From assembly GCA_037833965.1 (NCBI GenBank), contig AP031353.1, positions 5,582,501 through 5,646,500 of the forward strand: DNA of 64,000 bases, read 5' to 3'. Of this stretch, positions 11,392-21,555 are shown piece by piece. Position 1 is the first letter of the stretch, and every line of letters starts with the position of its first letter. Source of the stretch: Marchantia polymorpha subsp. ruderalis (lineage: Eukaryota > Streptophyta > Marchantiopsida > Marchantiales > Marchantiaceae). Under the pieces are notes generated by a model, which saw only the letters and a program-made list of their open reading frames with translations, was not told the origin of the DNA and searched no databases. Made by a program: the position numbers and the translations under genes.

Positions 11392-12244
11392 ATGATGAAA
11401 TTTGGCGCGATCCCAGTTTATGTCAAGAGAATCATCATTGTCGAGCTATTTCTCCTCCTCGTCATCGTGGGTGCGTCTCCACAAACTGTTGAACATTCTT
11501 CTGCCTTCCATTCAATAGCACAGATTTGTCTACCTTCCGGCATCTAGTCACTCAGTTGAACGTCTGTAGCCATCTGCAGGTTGAGCTGCGTCTTTGAGCC
11601 AAAACTCATTGTTCAGTTTGCAGTCAGTGAGATTTAGAGACAATACTGAGTATAAGCTGACTGAAGGTTGTGGAACCGAACTGGATTGTGTCATTGATAC
11701 TCAGGATATTTTGGTACAAATGTAGGTGACTCATTTATCGATTCAAAGGTGAGAATCTTGTTTCCGTTCGACTAAAGTGCTGGGTCTGCGCCTACTTTGC
11801 TCTTTCGTAGATCCTGCAATGGCATGTCAGTTCAGACAGAAGCATATCAATGGATGAATCTGGACGCATTCTTCGACAAATTAGACGTGAAATCGAAATT
11901 CCGAGGTTTCCTGACGCACACATGAATTGAGCGCAAATACGATTGACGAGTTTGATATCAAACTCGTCAATTCGTGTTTATATCATTGTTCCAGCGTCTA
12001 CGTCTACGTGTCTAATACGCTAATCACGACTGCTCGCTGCTTACAAGAAACATTGAGACATTTGCTTCTAAACACGCTGCAGGATTTTGGAGCTTACGAA
12101 GATATAGAGAGAAGTTCACATTCTGGAATTGCTCCTCCAGATGTTTTCATCATGAAGCCTTTTGCAGTCCAAGGGCAACAATATCATAGTCGAAGGAGAC
12201 TGGCACCAGAAGACCCTGTGCCAAACCCATCGAATATCGGTTAA
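11392..12244 (+). CDS. Class P secreted peptide precursor, copy B (94 aa)
   Basis: Exons 11392-11470, 11705-11748 and 12083-12244, phases 1 and 0. Exon 1 gives MMKFGAIPVYVKRIIIVELF plus LLLVIVG, a basic n-region and hydrophobic core typical of a signal peptide. Exon 2 gives GYFGTNVGDSFIDSK. Exon 3 opens at 'cgctgcag|gattttgg' and ends YHSRRRLAPEDPVPNPSNIG. RRRL fits an RxxL/RRxL subtilase site and leaves a 13-residue Pro-rich tail. RLAPEDPVP loosely resembles the R-L-x-P-x-x-P-x-P spacing of CLE peptides, but the CLE Gly and final His-Asn are absent, so I do not assign it. Unlike other P copies it lacks the usual ~0.9-kb upstream region, because U2-like DNA abuts the start codon. A different short exon (from 11811) could also be used. 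Confidence 0.55.
11942..11971. repeat. Perfect 30-bp palindrome upstream of the last P exon
   Basis: The half-site 'attgacgagtttgat' is followed by its exact reverse complement. The same perfect palindrome is at 24297-24326, and versions with a 4-nt loop ('atac') are at 14418-14447, 30221-30250, 30713-30742, 31205-31234 and 37677-37706. In every intact P copy it lies 100-140 nt before the exon 3 acceptor, inside intron 2. In the broken copy at 34926 the left arm is lost. Confidence 0.85.
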
Positions 12245-12699
12245 GTGCCACCCGTTTAAAGGTAGACATAAATCTTGTGCTCTGGTCAAAGAAGTTTAGA
12301 AAGCGCTGCACAAGCTACTGGATCATGTAGCAGATTGTACTTCTGACAGTACCTTTTGACAATTTTCTAGCACATTTGATATTACTATAGTCTTTTCACC
12401 AAAGTCACATCTTTTCGAGACAAGCACTGATTCTATGCATTTCAATGAGATTGTTTTGATTTTGTGTTCCTTCTGTATGAAAGAAAATGAAATTTTCACT
12501 CAGTAGTGTAACCAGGCCTCAATATAGGACCCAAATTCATGTAAAGTTTCAGGACTTTGTTTTCCATCAGTGGATAGATCACCATTGTTGATTGAATTTG
12601 AATAAAACATTTCGAAGTTAAAATATTTATGGAGGATATCGTAGGAGTCGTTTGTGTTTGCACATATTTTTTTAATCACAATATAACATGGAGCATACA
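12245..12699 (+). other. 3' flank of P gene copy B, no gene
   Basis: Shares 12300-12350 with the 3' flanks of the other P genes ('agaagtttagaaagcgctgc'), and 12362-12540 is repeated at 26998-27180. No ORF or RNA gene supported. Confidence 0.55.
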
Positions 12700-13265
12700 G
12701 GGATGCAATTGTTTACTTTTGGTGGGTTATTACATAGTTGATATCAATAAGATATATATTAACATAATATTTGAATATAAAATCCATATAAAATGATCTG
12801 TTGATTTTGCAAATAAATATAAATAAAAAATTTATTTGAAATATAAATTATAAAACAATTAGAAAAAGAATTGTAATATATGATGAATTCATGAAAATCA
12901 AAATAATTTCAAAAATATATTTCAAATTTTCGTATTATTTTAAAATATTATATGTATGAAATACAAACTATAGCAACTTTGATAAATTTAAGTTAATTTT
13001 AGATATAGATATTCATAAAAAAATAATAATTCATTATTAAATGATGATTTAAAATATTTTTTTAATATATAAAAATATTTTACACATTTTGTTAAAAAAG
13101 CATAACTACAATTCCATCATATTTTTATAGAGCAAATAATATCACGTTTTGGTCCAGATTCAATCATATACAATTTTCAACTAAACATGTTAAATATTTT
13201 TTGTTTTGTATGAAAAATAATCATTTGAAAATTATGGATATTTCTTTCAAAACGATAATATATAT
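12700..13265. repeat. AT-rich spacer of the duplicated block (unit with gene C)
   Basis: Homologous to 22600-23155, 28510-29050 and 35960-36530, sharing 'agttgatatcaataagatat' and 'catcaattttat' type blocks. Non-coding. Confidence 0.7.
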
Positions 13266-13883
13266 ATACGATAATCAAAGATCTGAGTGATAACTCCTTA
13301 TAATGCAGATTAATTTTTTTTTGAAAATATCTCATTAGAGTACAAAAGACTAGGTCGGAAACATGGGGCGTGCAGATAAAGGGGAAAGGCTATTGACTAT
13401 TGCGAAGCAAAAAGCAATCCTCGGTAGTGCATGAAGCACCACGCCTCAACATTCAACTCACGTAACCTAAATTCAAGGGTATCATAAACCCAAGGACGAA
13501 TAATCGAGGCGATAAAAAGGTGAATCAACGTCGGAACCTTTGAAAATGTCATATATCATATATAACTTCTGATCTAGCAGACAACTAGTTCAAATCCACT
13601 TGACCACAGCTGGCCCGAGGTGCAATAGCGCTCAGAAATTTAACTAGAAGGATGGGAAGACCCCAAAGTCGGTCCTCAGTCCGTTGATTTGGTCTATTTA
13701 ATTTTCTCATAAATACCTGGATCTCAACCAAACATTCAAACGCACACTGGGTGTCGTTGAGGCTTGAATCAATTTGAGCATAGAGAAAGTGTGAGCAGGT
13801 GCCATCCTAAACCAGCGCAAAGGATTTTGTGGAAATCTTTTGCATGATCTAATTTGATATCATGCCGTAAGTTCGATATCAAC
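13266..13883 (+). promoter_or_regulatory. Upstream region of P genes (partial R1 plus 0.3-kb conserved block)
   Basis: 13290-13545 is a diverged piece of R1, and 13546-13883 is the block that precedes exon 1 in copies C, D, E and F (with 'cttctgatctagcagacaac' and 'gtgagcaggtgccatcctaa'). The same order recurs at 23156-23756, 29051-29686 and 36531-37143. Conservation of the whole block suggests it holds the promoter and 5' UTR, which is inference; no clear TATA box was fixed. Confidence 0.45.
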
Positions 13884-14777
13884 ATGATGAAATTTAGCGC
13901 GATCCCAGTCTATGTCAAGAGAATCATCATTGTCGAGCTACTTCTCCTCCTCGTCATCGTGGGTGCGTCTCCACAAACTGTTGAACATTCTTCTGCCTTC
14001 CATTCAATAGCACAGATTTGTTTACCTTCCGGCATCTAGTCACTCGGTTGGACGTCTGTAGCCATCTGCAGGTTGAGCTGTGTCTTTGAGCCAAAACTCA
14101 TTGTTTTATTTACAGTCAGTGAGATGTAGAGACAAAACTGAGTTTTAAGCTGACGGAAAGTTGTGTGACCGAACTGAATTGTGTCATTGATACTCAGGAT
14201 ATTTTGGTACAAAAGCAGGAGACTCATTTATCGATTCAAAGGTGAGAATCTTGTTCCCGTTCGACTAAAGTGCTTCGGATGCGCCTACTTTGCTCTTTTG
14301 TAGATCCTGCAATGGCGTGTCAGTTCAGACACAAGCATAGACGTGAAATCGAAATTCATGAGGTTTACTGACACAGACATGAATTGAGCACAAATACGAT
14401 TGATGAGCACAAATATGATTGACGAGTTTGATACCAAACTCGTCAATTCGTGTTTCTATCATCGTCCCAGCGTCTATATGTCTAATACGCTAAGCACGAC
14501 TGCTCGCTGCTTGCAAGAAACATTGAGACATTTGCTTCTAAACCCGCTGCAGGATTTTGGAGCTTCCGAAGATATAGAGAGAATTTCACATTCTGGATTT
14601 GCTCCTCCAGATGAAGCCATCATGAAGCCTTTTGCAGTCCAAGGGCAACAATATCATAGTCGAAGGAGACTGACACAGACACCAGCCAACCTCACGCCAG
14701 AGGGACCAATCGACCCTGCGCCAATCGCTTCGGACCACCATGCCGTCCCCGTGCCACTATCACCCTTTGCAGGGTAG
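13884..14777 (+). CDS. Class P secreted peptide precursor, copy C (115 aa)
   Basis: Exons 13884-13962, 14198-14241 and 14553-14777, phases 1 and 0 with GT-AG borders ('gtgg|gtgcgt', 'actcag|gatatt', 'caaag|gtgaga', 'ctgcag|gatttt'). The signal peptide is nearly identical to copy B (MMKFSAIPVYVKR plus hydrophobic core). Exon 3 has the conserved stretch up to YHSRRRL and then a long 34-residue tail that includes LTPEGPIDPAPI and SDHHAVP. The PEGPIDP part is the nearest thing in this cluster to the CLE core P-x-G-P, but spacing and ends differ. Tail length and sequence differ sharply from copies B and D although the rest is almost identical, which suggests the tail evolves fast or was rebuilt. 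Function unknown; secretion and RRRL processing are predicted. Confidence 0.55.
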
Positions 14778-15263
14778 AGATAAATCTTCTGCTCTGTTCA
14801 AAGAAGTTTAGAAAGCGCTGCACAAGCTATTGGATTATGTAGCAAATTGTACTTCTTACAGTACCTATAGAAAATTTTCTACATGGATGTACTGTGCTCT
14901 CGAAAAGCCGAAATTCCTCCAAGGTGCGCCATCAAGCGAATGGTTCCAGCTTTGAAACGTGGTTTCTTCTGCTCCATGTAGTGGATCTCAGTGTTTCCAC
15001 AAGCTGGTGCCTCAATTGGCATATTAGTTGGTAGCTTCACACCTATCGGATTGAAATTATTTCTACAACAAAAGTGTACAGTATTCAGATTTTTTTCTGT
15101 TCAATCAGAGAACCTTGTTGAATTACTTGATCAGCCTGCTTTTCACTGCCGAGTGATGCATGTCAGGTGCTCGTGCTCGTGAGTCTGATCCAGAAACTGT
15201 AGAGAAGTTGTTTGCACCGACTTCCACGGCGGGGGGAGGCAGGAGAAAACGACGACGAACGTG
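14778..15263 (+). other. P-K intergenic region
   Basis: 3' flank of gene C, homologous to 24600-25010 and 31532-31950, then the 5' region of the K gene. An inverted copy of part of it lies at 28000-28510. No independent gene is supported. Confidence 0.5.
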
Positions 15264-16128
15264 ATGGCGAGTTTAGAATCTGTCAACAGGGTAGTCAGAG
15301 GCGAGCTCTGTATCTTGGTAGTGATGATCCTCGTGTGCTTGATGTTTGAAGACGTGGACGCATCGGCCCCAGATTCATTCAGAAGCCCAGGTTTGTCACT
15401 TCTCGTCACTTCGTTTGAAATTCTAACCTGCTGCATTCAATCTCCTACTCTTTCTTTCCTGATCCCAGACTGATGATACATCATGATCAGCCATGATCCG
15501 ATGATACAAAGATACATATCAACATGAGTGAAAGGACTACAATGTGCTTACAACGATTTGGAATGAGTACATGTCAATTGTCTAATTGCTAATTCGAAAT
15601 TCAATGCACCGTAGGAATCATGGTCATAACTTCGGAAGAAGAAACCAAACCCTTCAAGGTAAGAAGTGAGTCTGGACATTTGTAGGACGTTTGTCTTGGT
15701 ATTAACTTTATCACAATGAGAATCTATGAATGCTACCACTCATTGTAGATTGCTACTACAAAGACAATTTGATGGTCCAGCCGAGATTCGATCATCCGTA
15801 AGTGTCATGGATTCAAAGAGAGCTAGACGATCACTCTCGACTCTTTCTTTGATAGCTGAATCTGGTAACTTCATCGGTTGATTTATCATCTCAGATACAG
15901 TGCTAGGGTCCAGGGTTACTCTAAATCCTACGTCTGACAGCTGAAATTGCAACTTTATCTGTTAAATTGTAACTTCAGATTTCTGAACCTGCGACGGATT
16001 ACAAGACAGGGTCACCTCAGTCTAGACATCTACAGCTACCTCAAAGGCACAAGAGGCAGAAACAGTCAACTCGGAGGAGACTACTTGCGCCTCCTCAAGA
16101 CAGCTATCAACCTCCGGCTCATGACTAG
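15264..16128 (+). CDS. Class K secreted peptide precursor, copy 1 (106 aa)
   Basis: Exons 15264-15390, 15615-15658 and 15979-16128, phases 1 and 0, the same as classes A and P. The ATG at 15264 is the first in the frame. Exon 1 gives MASLESVNRVVRGELC and a hydrophobic core (about residues 16-28) followed by EDVDASAPDSFRSP. Exon 2 gives GIMVITSEEETKPFK. Exon 3 starts after 'aacttcag' with ISEPATDYKTGS, passes a very basic region and reaches TRRRLLAPPQDSYQPPAHD. RRRLL is a near-perfect site-1-protease motif and leaves a 14-residue tail. The DY in DYKTGS is the tyrosine-sulfation type dipeptide seen in PSY, CIF and RGF peptides, and the PPAHD end vaguely recalls RGF-type PPxHN. These are resemblances only. 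An upstream stop directly before the acceptor supports the exon 3 border. Confidence 0.55.
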
Positions 16129-17962
16129 TTTCACGCAACGGGAGATCATTTTTGAATCTGAATTATCATTATTTACTTCCGAACTGTTCTTACGTACAAT
16201 CGTAATATCTGTATTAACCCGTAAAATGGTATGTAATTAAGGTTCACAAGTGTCTGATCAGTACACCAGAAACAACTTCCAAACAAGCCTACCATGAGTA
16301 AATGCTCAGTTTAGATCTTAATATGCAGATATTCAGATCAACCAGAGTTTTGCTACTTGAACAATCCAAAGAATCCATATGAGCAGTATGTGCATATATA
16401 TTTCTTTACATTGCGCATTTTCTGTAATTGATTGTTTTATTGTTAGCTGATTTAAACGAAACTTATAGCAAATGCAGTATTAGTATTGCAGTATCGGTAA
16501 TGTAGGGAGACTTTCCAAATTCAGGCATGTCTTTCCTTTTCTCTCCTTCGACTTTGCCAATCACGATGACGCAATTGGCCATGGGTTGATCTTCCTTAGG
16601 CAACTTCTCGGACTCACTAAGAAAGATAAAATAAAAGAAGTCAATTGGTTTACTCTTTGGTTTGTTCTAGTTTTATAAGTTTAAATGGACTTATCAAATT
16701 GTAGCTTGTTTTTTTTGCCTTGACAATGTATGAAGTCTTCTCATACTCAAACATGTCTTTTCATTTCTCTTTTTTGATTTTGCCATCCACGAAGATATCC
16801 TTGGTCTCGGAATTATGTTCCTTGAACAATTTCGTGAACTCATAAAGAAAGAAACAAGGCACTTGGTGGCCTCTTTGATTGGTTCTGGTCCATGGCAGCT
16901 ATCGTGACCTTTCTTGGATCTCCGTTGGTTTGTTGTATTTGCGTATCTCTCAAAAGTCTTATGCTTCTTTATATCAATGTCCACAACTTTGCCAGTCTTT
17001 TCTTTCACAACCGCGTGTTCGTCCCCTTCTTTTGCTTCCCCGTATCTTTCATTGTAAAGGTTTAAAGTACGTTGAAGATTCGTAAAGCAATTATCAAAAG
17101 TTAGTTACTCGCGACCTTCGGCGACAAAAGTCTTCAGCTTAAGACCTACAGATCATGAACCTATCAAGGACGGCGTGGCAACAAATTCAAACCGCTGAAA
17201 CCTTACAGTAACCTCTGTTTTTCTCTCCAACTCTCCCTCAAACAGAGTAGAAGCGAGACTATAAGGACTCACTATTCACATTCGGAGCAAAGTTAAAAAA
17301 TCCCTCATTTCTCTATACTATTGCAGTTCAACAAGAGTATGATTCAATCATAGACATTGGATGTAATGGCTTTATGGTGTTTTGATAGATGGAGTCGCGG
17401 GTGCCAATGTGATAACTATTCTAAATGAGGCATAGACCTTCAAATTGAGAGATCTTCATCCATTACTTCATAAAAGGCCAATTTTTTTTTTGTAAATCTC
17501 AAGGAGTATAAATGTCTTAGACATTTCCACAACAGTGGAAATTTCATGTGGTGTTAGAATAAAATGTATCATACCCAATGATCTTAGGTCGACCATGGCT
17601 TATATGGAACTGGGATAAGACGAATATGACTAGAGGTTGATTATTTATAAGAAAAAGAATTTACACGAATGATTCATTGGATGATGAGGTTGGACTTTAT
17701 GCTATTGAAGACACAACCATAACTACCTGCAAAAGGGACAAGGGAGAAGTCGATTTTTTCTTATGAAGAAATAGCATGGCGGTTGAATCGAATTTGATTA
17801 AGAACTCACTTATCTGCTCAATAGCAAGAACATTTTCGCCACCTATTGCCTAATATTTTTACTGATTTCAAGTAATTTACTGAAGTATCTTGGAATTTCC
17901 ACAGAATTGAATTAAAAAAAATTCAAAAGGGGTAACACCGAAATCATAGTGATGAAATGATA
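16129..17962. other. Stretch without a recognisable gene
   Basis: On the - strand 16748-16860 and 16524-16640 are diverged tandem copies of one another (both contain 'catgtctttcctttt'-like text), and 16694-17008 holds a Lys-rich 104-codon ORF. This may be the remnant of a repetitive coding exon, but I cannot name it. The rest, including 17100-17960, shows only short ORFs. Confidence 0.4.
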
Positions 17963-18262
17963 ATGTACATATAGACCCTTGGAAACAATTCCTCCTACAT
18001 CTGTACGTAATAAACTTAAAATTTCATCAAAACTTTAGCTTTCCTCACGTGTTTGACAAAAGACTCTATTGACGTCAACCATTTAGCAAAGGTGTTACTT
18101 ACTTTTTCATGGACCAGTGGGCGTGTCTCGTCACTAAGGGCTCCTCGCTTTCGGGGGGAACGCGAGCTCTGCTTGGGAGGGTTTTCTGCCCGCCCGGCCC
18201 GATGCCAGGCGAGCCCGCAGCCCGACCTCCCGGTTCGACCAGGGAGGGTCGCCTCGCGCCCA

Positions 18263-18298
18263 CTAACATGTTTCAACTAACTAGTTGAAACATGTTAG
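18263..18298. repeat. 36-bp near-perfect palindrome
   Basis: The 17-nt arm 'ctaacatgtttcaacta' is followed after 2 nt by its exact reverse complement. It lies inside the Mutator-like element, 5 nt before the inner TIR element. Confidence 0.85.
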
Positions 18299-18303
18299 AT
18301 GAC

Positions 18304-18619
18304 GACTAGGGCCACACCTGTTTTTGCTAGGGCCACACCCGCCCGTTAATTCACCAGTGGCCCAGAAGAGGAAGGAGAAGTGCGGACGTTGTGGCCTTGT
18401 TGGGCATCGTCGCAGCTCAAGAATGTGCCCTGCAGCTTTGAATGCGACGGTTGCGCCCGCTTCAAACCCGACAGTTGCACCGAGAATGAGTTTGACGGTT
18501 GAGCGTAGTGGCAAAAGTGTGCTTGGGTTGTAGCAGAAGTGCGCTTGGGTAGTAGCAAAAGCGGGCATGGTAATTAGCGGGCGGGTGTGGCCGTAGCAAA
18601 AACGGGTGTGGCCCTAGTC
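18304..18619. mobile_element. Inner TIR element with zinc-knuckle coding fragment
   Basis: Arms at 18304-18351 and 18572-18619 are about 48-bp inverted repeats beginning 'gactagggccacacc'. No clear target duplication was found. On the + strand 18360-18432 reads QKRKEKCGRCGLVGHRRS then SRMCPA, a CX2CX4HX6C zinc knuckle like those at the C-terminus of MULE transposases. The region may therefore be the remains of a transposase in a deleted autonomous element, or a separate nested element. Confidence 0.55.
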
Positions 18620-20106
18620 TTCCCCAACATGCATGCAGAGCGAAAAGTGGGTATTATTCCAGCGCTGGACATCACTAAATCGGAAAATCAATGCTCCGTG
18701 AAGGACCAAAAAAGCACAACCTGATTTACTTCAATAAACAAAAATATATTCATATTACCTCACTTTGTGAAACTCACAATAGTAAGAGAAAGAGCCCAAC
18801 TCAAAACATATAAGGTGTTGATAATAATCCTATGTTTGATGTAATGGATATGCTCCGAATTTGCCTGTCGATAAATCTACTTCATCCTTTGAGTCGACAA
18901 TATCCGAAAGCCATCGTAACAACGTCCTTTCGAACCCATGACTCTGATTTCATGGATACGCAATATGTCAATTACATTCTCTTCAAGATTTTCTACTGTA
19001 ATATAACACTCAAAATTTGTGATCGAGAGATTATTCTGGGACCGAGGTTAAGGAACTTATTATCAGTCGCGTCTAGCCCAGAATTTGACAGCGATGGCTA
19101 AACAAAAGCATCCAATTCCCGCACATATGGTCTTAGGGTTGCACCCGTCAATTCGGAAATTCGAATTAGTCAAAGAAGGACTTAGTTTTAGGACGGGGGA
19201 GGGAAGAGCCCGATGGTCGACGGGAGCGGGGCGAGCTAAAGCGGGAGGGCCCTCCCTGGTCGAAGCGGGAGGTCGGGCTGTCATCGGGCCCGGGCGGGCA
19301 GAGGTCGCGTTCCCCCGAAATTGAGGAGCCGTTAGTGACGAGGGTGGGCGTGGTCCCCGTCAAGATATGAAGGTACACTTTCCATGATTAGAAACAGTCT
19401 GACTTGAATAGACAAATCTGCAAGGCGGCCAAAGTTCAGGTCCAGGTCAATCGCAGTCTCACTCTAGTCTTCGCTGCCAAAAATTTGTCCTCAACACGTC
19501 AGTCAGCCGTGACTTTACATTCTCGTTACGCCACACTGTCAAGATTCTCTGACACGTCCATGCTCGTAAAAGTGTCTTTGATGATCAACTTGGGGCCGCT
19601 CCTTGTCTGATGTGATCTGCTTCGGACACAAGCGCAGCCGTGGCTTTGTTTTTCCAAGATTTGGATAGGATCTGTTGTGTACATACATCACAAGCCACAC
19701 CCTACGATGAGGTATACTTGACAGCAGCAATCTTCGCGTACCTATCGTGTATTAAATTTATATGATCACGCATCTTCACCACGACTGTTCCCTGATTTTT
19801 GGAAGCATTTGAAGAGAGACTCGGCTGTTTTCCAAAACTCAAGAAGACTGGGTGTGGCGAGGAGCTAATTGTCACACAGTTTTGCATATGGACTGTTTAT
19901 GATACAAGTGTTCCGTATCGAAGTACACAGTGTTCAGACTAGCTCAGACTGGGAGTGATACACGCACCAACGCAACACCATGGAGACGATTTCGGCGCTT
20001 TGTCCAACGTAGTCGGAGTTGTAACAGTCTGTGTACGAAAGAGATCTCTTGAAGCTTGTTTCTGTGGACCATACCTGTGACTAAACTTGACAATTTTCCA
20101 CACAAA

Positions 20107-20149
20107 ATGATGAGGGTCGTGGAAGCGATTCCCGATTATGGCAGACGAG
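20107..20149 (+). pseudogene. Truncated class A peptide gene (first 43 nt of exon 1)
   Basis: The start ATGATGAGGGTCGTGGAAGC matches 7791 exactly, but after 'gcagacgag' the sequence switches to R1, so the signal-peptide core and all other exons are missing. Its upstream region is kept intact, so a transcript could still start here and read into R1. Confidence 0.8.
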
Positions 20150-20965
20150 CTCTCCTTGCATTGCAGATTCATTTATTGCATGAAAATGGCTCCTTAGAAT
20201 ACAAAAGACTCGGGTCAGAAGCATCGAGGCGTTGAGAAAAAGGGGAGAGGCCATTGACAATTGCGAAGCAAACAGCAATCTTCGGTAGTGCATGAACCAC
20301 CACGCCCCAACATTCAACTCGCGTAACCTAAATTCAAGGGTATCAGATGCCCACGGACGAATCATCGTGGCGATAAAGAGGTGATTGAACGTCGGAATTT
20401 TACTCATGGGCTGCTGACACGAGTCGTAGGCCACGTTTCATCTGGAATTTTGACTGGTCACACGCGTAAAGTCTACCAAACACTATTTCGTAGAAAATAT
20501 TGCATTATCTCCACCCATGCTCTTCCTAATCTACGGAAACCGTACTTTTGCATGTCCATTGATCATGGTCAATGGCCATGCACGGCCCAATAGTGGACCA
20601 GAAAAATTTGGATATCCTCTCACTGAATCCTTGACTTCCAAATTGTTGCTCGGTTTTCTTACAAAGTCGATTGTGCCTGAAGACTGAGGTCTGAAATTTC
20701 TTTTATCAAATTTCCAATCACTATCAGTTGGCTTAGCCAGACATTTGAGTCTCCAGTGTGTAATGTAAGTAAGTGTGAAGAGCAAGTAATGTTGCCGATT
20801 CGAAGACAATGTGATAACTTTCTCAAAAAGCAATTGTCGGACTTTACACCTGCACGGAGAAACATGTAGTGAAACGTGGACCGTCTATGCCCATGGAGAA
20901 AGAAAGATCAGAGGCAAAGGATTTGTTGGCAATGTCTCCGACAAGCAGTAGATCCATAGCGAATG
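20150..20965 (+). repeat. R1 repeat, copy 3
   Basis: Close copy of 10218-11110 in the same orientation, leading again into U2-like sequence. The left ~70 bp of R1 is missing at the junction with the class A fragment. Confidence 0.75.
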
Positions 20966-21021
20966 CGGAACCTCGACTCTTCTTGCGAGATCCATAAACT
21001 GGCCAATAAGACCAATGAGGT

Positions 21022-21146
21022 ATACCTGTCTCAGCCTTTTGGCTACGACCAAGTGCAGTCTCTGTTCTTATCAGTTTAGTTTATGATACGAGGGTCATCG
21101 ACAGTTGCTATATTGATCTAATTTCTCTCACGGGTGCAAGTCCAAA
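21022..21146 (+). pseudogene. U2 snRNA-like pseudogene, 5' two thirds
   Basis: Near-identical to 11193-11317 ('atacctgtctcagccttttg' to 'gggtgcaagtccaa') and then broken. Downstream is inverted peptide-gene sequence. The missing 3' part is found on the - strand at 22459-22552, which marks an inversion with one breakpoint in U2. Confidence 0.8.
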
Positions 21147-21200
21147 TCTCAAAGTAGGCGCATACGAAGCACTCTAGGCGAACGGAAACAAGATTCTCAC

Positions 21201-21555
21201 CTTTGATTCCATAAATGAGTCTCCTGCTTTTGTACCAAAATATCCTGAGTATTATTGACACAATCCAGCTCGGTCCCACAACCTTAAGTCAGCTTAAAAC
21301 TCAGTTTTGTCTCTACATCTCACTGACTGTAAATTAAACAATGAGTTTTGGCTCAAAGACGCAGCTCAACCTGCAGATGGCTACAGATGTTCAACTGAGT
21401 GACTAGATGCCGGAAGGTAGACAAATCTGTGCTATTGAATGGAAGGCAGAAGAATGTTCAACAGTTTGTGGAGACGCACCCACGATGACGAGGAGGAGAA
21501 ATAGCTCGACAAGGATGATTCTCTTGACATAGACTGCGATCGCGCTAAATTTCAT
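21201..21555 (-). pseudogene. Class P peptide gene, inverted copy G, last exon lost
   Basis: Exon 1 is at 21480-21555. The first ATG of the usual pair is CTG here, leaving the second (MKFSAIAVYVKRI plus hydrophobic core). Exon 2 is at 21201-21244 with good GT-AG borders. About 55 nt into intron 2 the sequence joins the U2-like fragment at 21146, so exon 3 with the RRRL site is absent. Only a secreted N-terminus could be made, and I treat it as broken. Confidence 0.75.

Larger units (their letters stand above)
18126..19343. mobile_element. Mutator-like non-autonomous element, 1218 bp, 9-bp target duplication
   Basis: The ends are inverted repeats: left 'ctcgtcactaagggctcctc', right (reverse complement) 'ctcgtcactaacggctcctc', with similarity continuing inward through the GC-rich first ~100 bp. 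The 9-bp 'gtgggcgtg' flanks it at 18117-18125 and 19344-19352, and the uninterrupted site exists once at about 7028 in the duplicated copy. A 9-bp duplication with long TIRs is the signature of Mutator-like elements. No complete transposase is present. Confidence 0.8.
17963..20149 (+). repeat. Segmental duplication, copy 2 (carries a Mutator-like insertion)
   Basis: Matches 6872-7833. The match is interrupted by the TIR element at 18126-19343 and ends abruptly at 20149 inside exon 1 of the class A gene, where R1 begins. Confidence 0.8.

Noticed and set aside
11392-12244. Naming the P peptides CLE
   Set aside because: RLAPEDPVPNPSN matches some CLE positions, but the Gly and the terminal His-Asn are missing and other copies (E, F) do not fit at all.
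14400-14777. Single-exon 125-codon protein starting at 14400 (and equivalents at 30203, 37659, 11927)
   Set aside because: The upstream half contains the palindrome and is not conserved in frame in all copies. The conserved part begins exactly at the 'ctgcag' acceptor and joins the signal-peptide exon in phase, so I prefer the spliced model.
16694-17008. Lys-rich 104-codon ORF on the - strand as a gene
   Set aside because: No recognisable domain, no splice-supported extension, and partial tandem similarity to 16524-16640 suggests a decayed repeat.
18016-18568. GC-rich ORFs on the - strand in the Mutator-like element
   Set aside because: They cross both TIR borders and reflect the GC-rich repeat ends.
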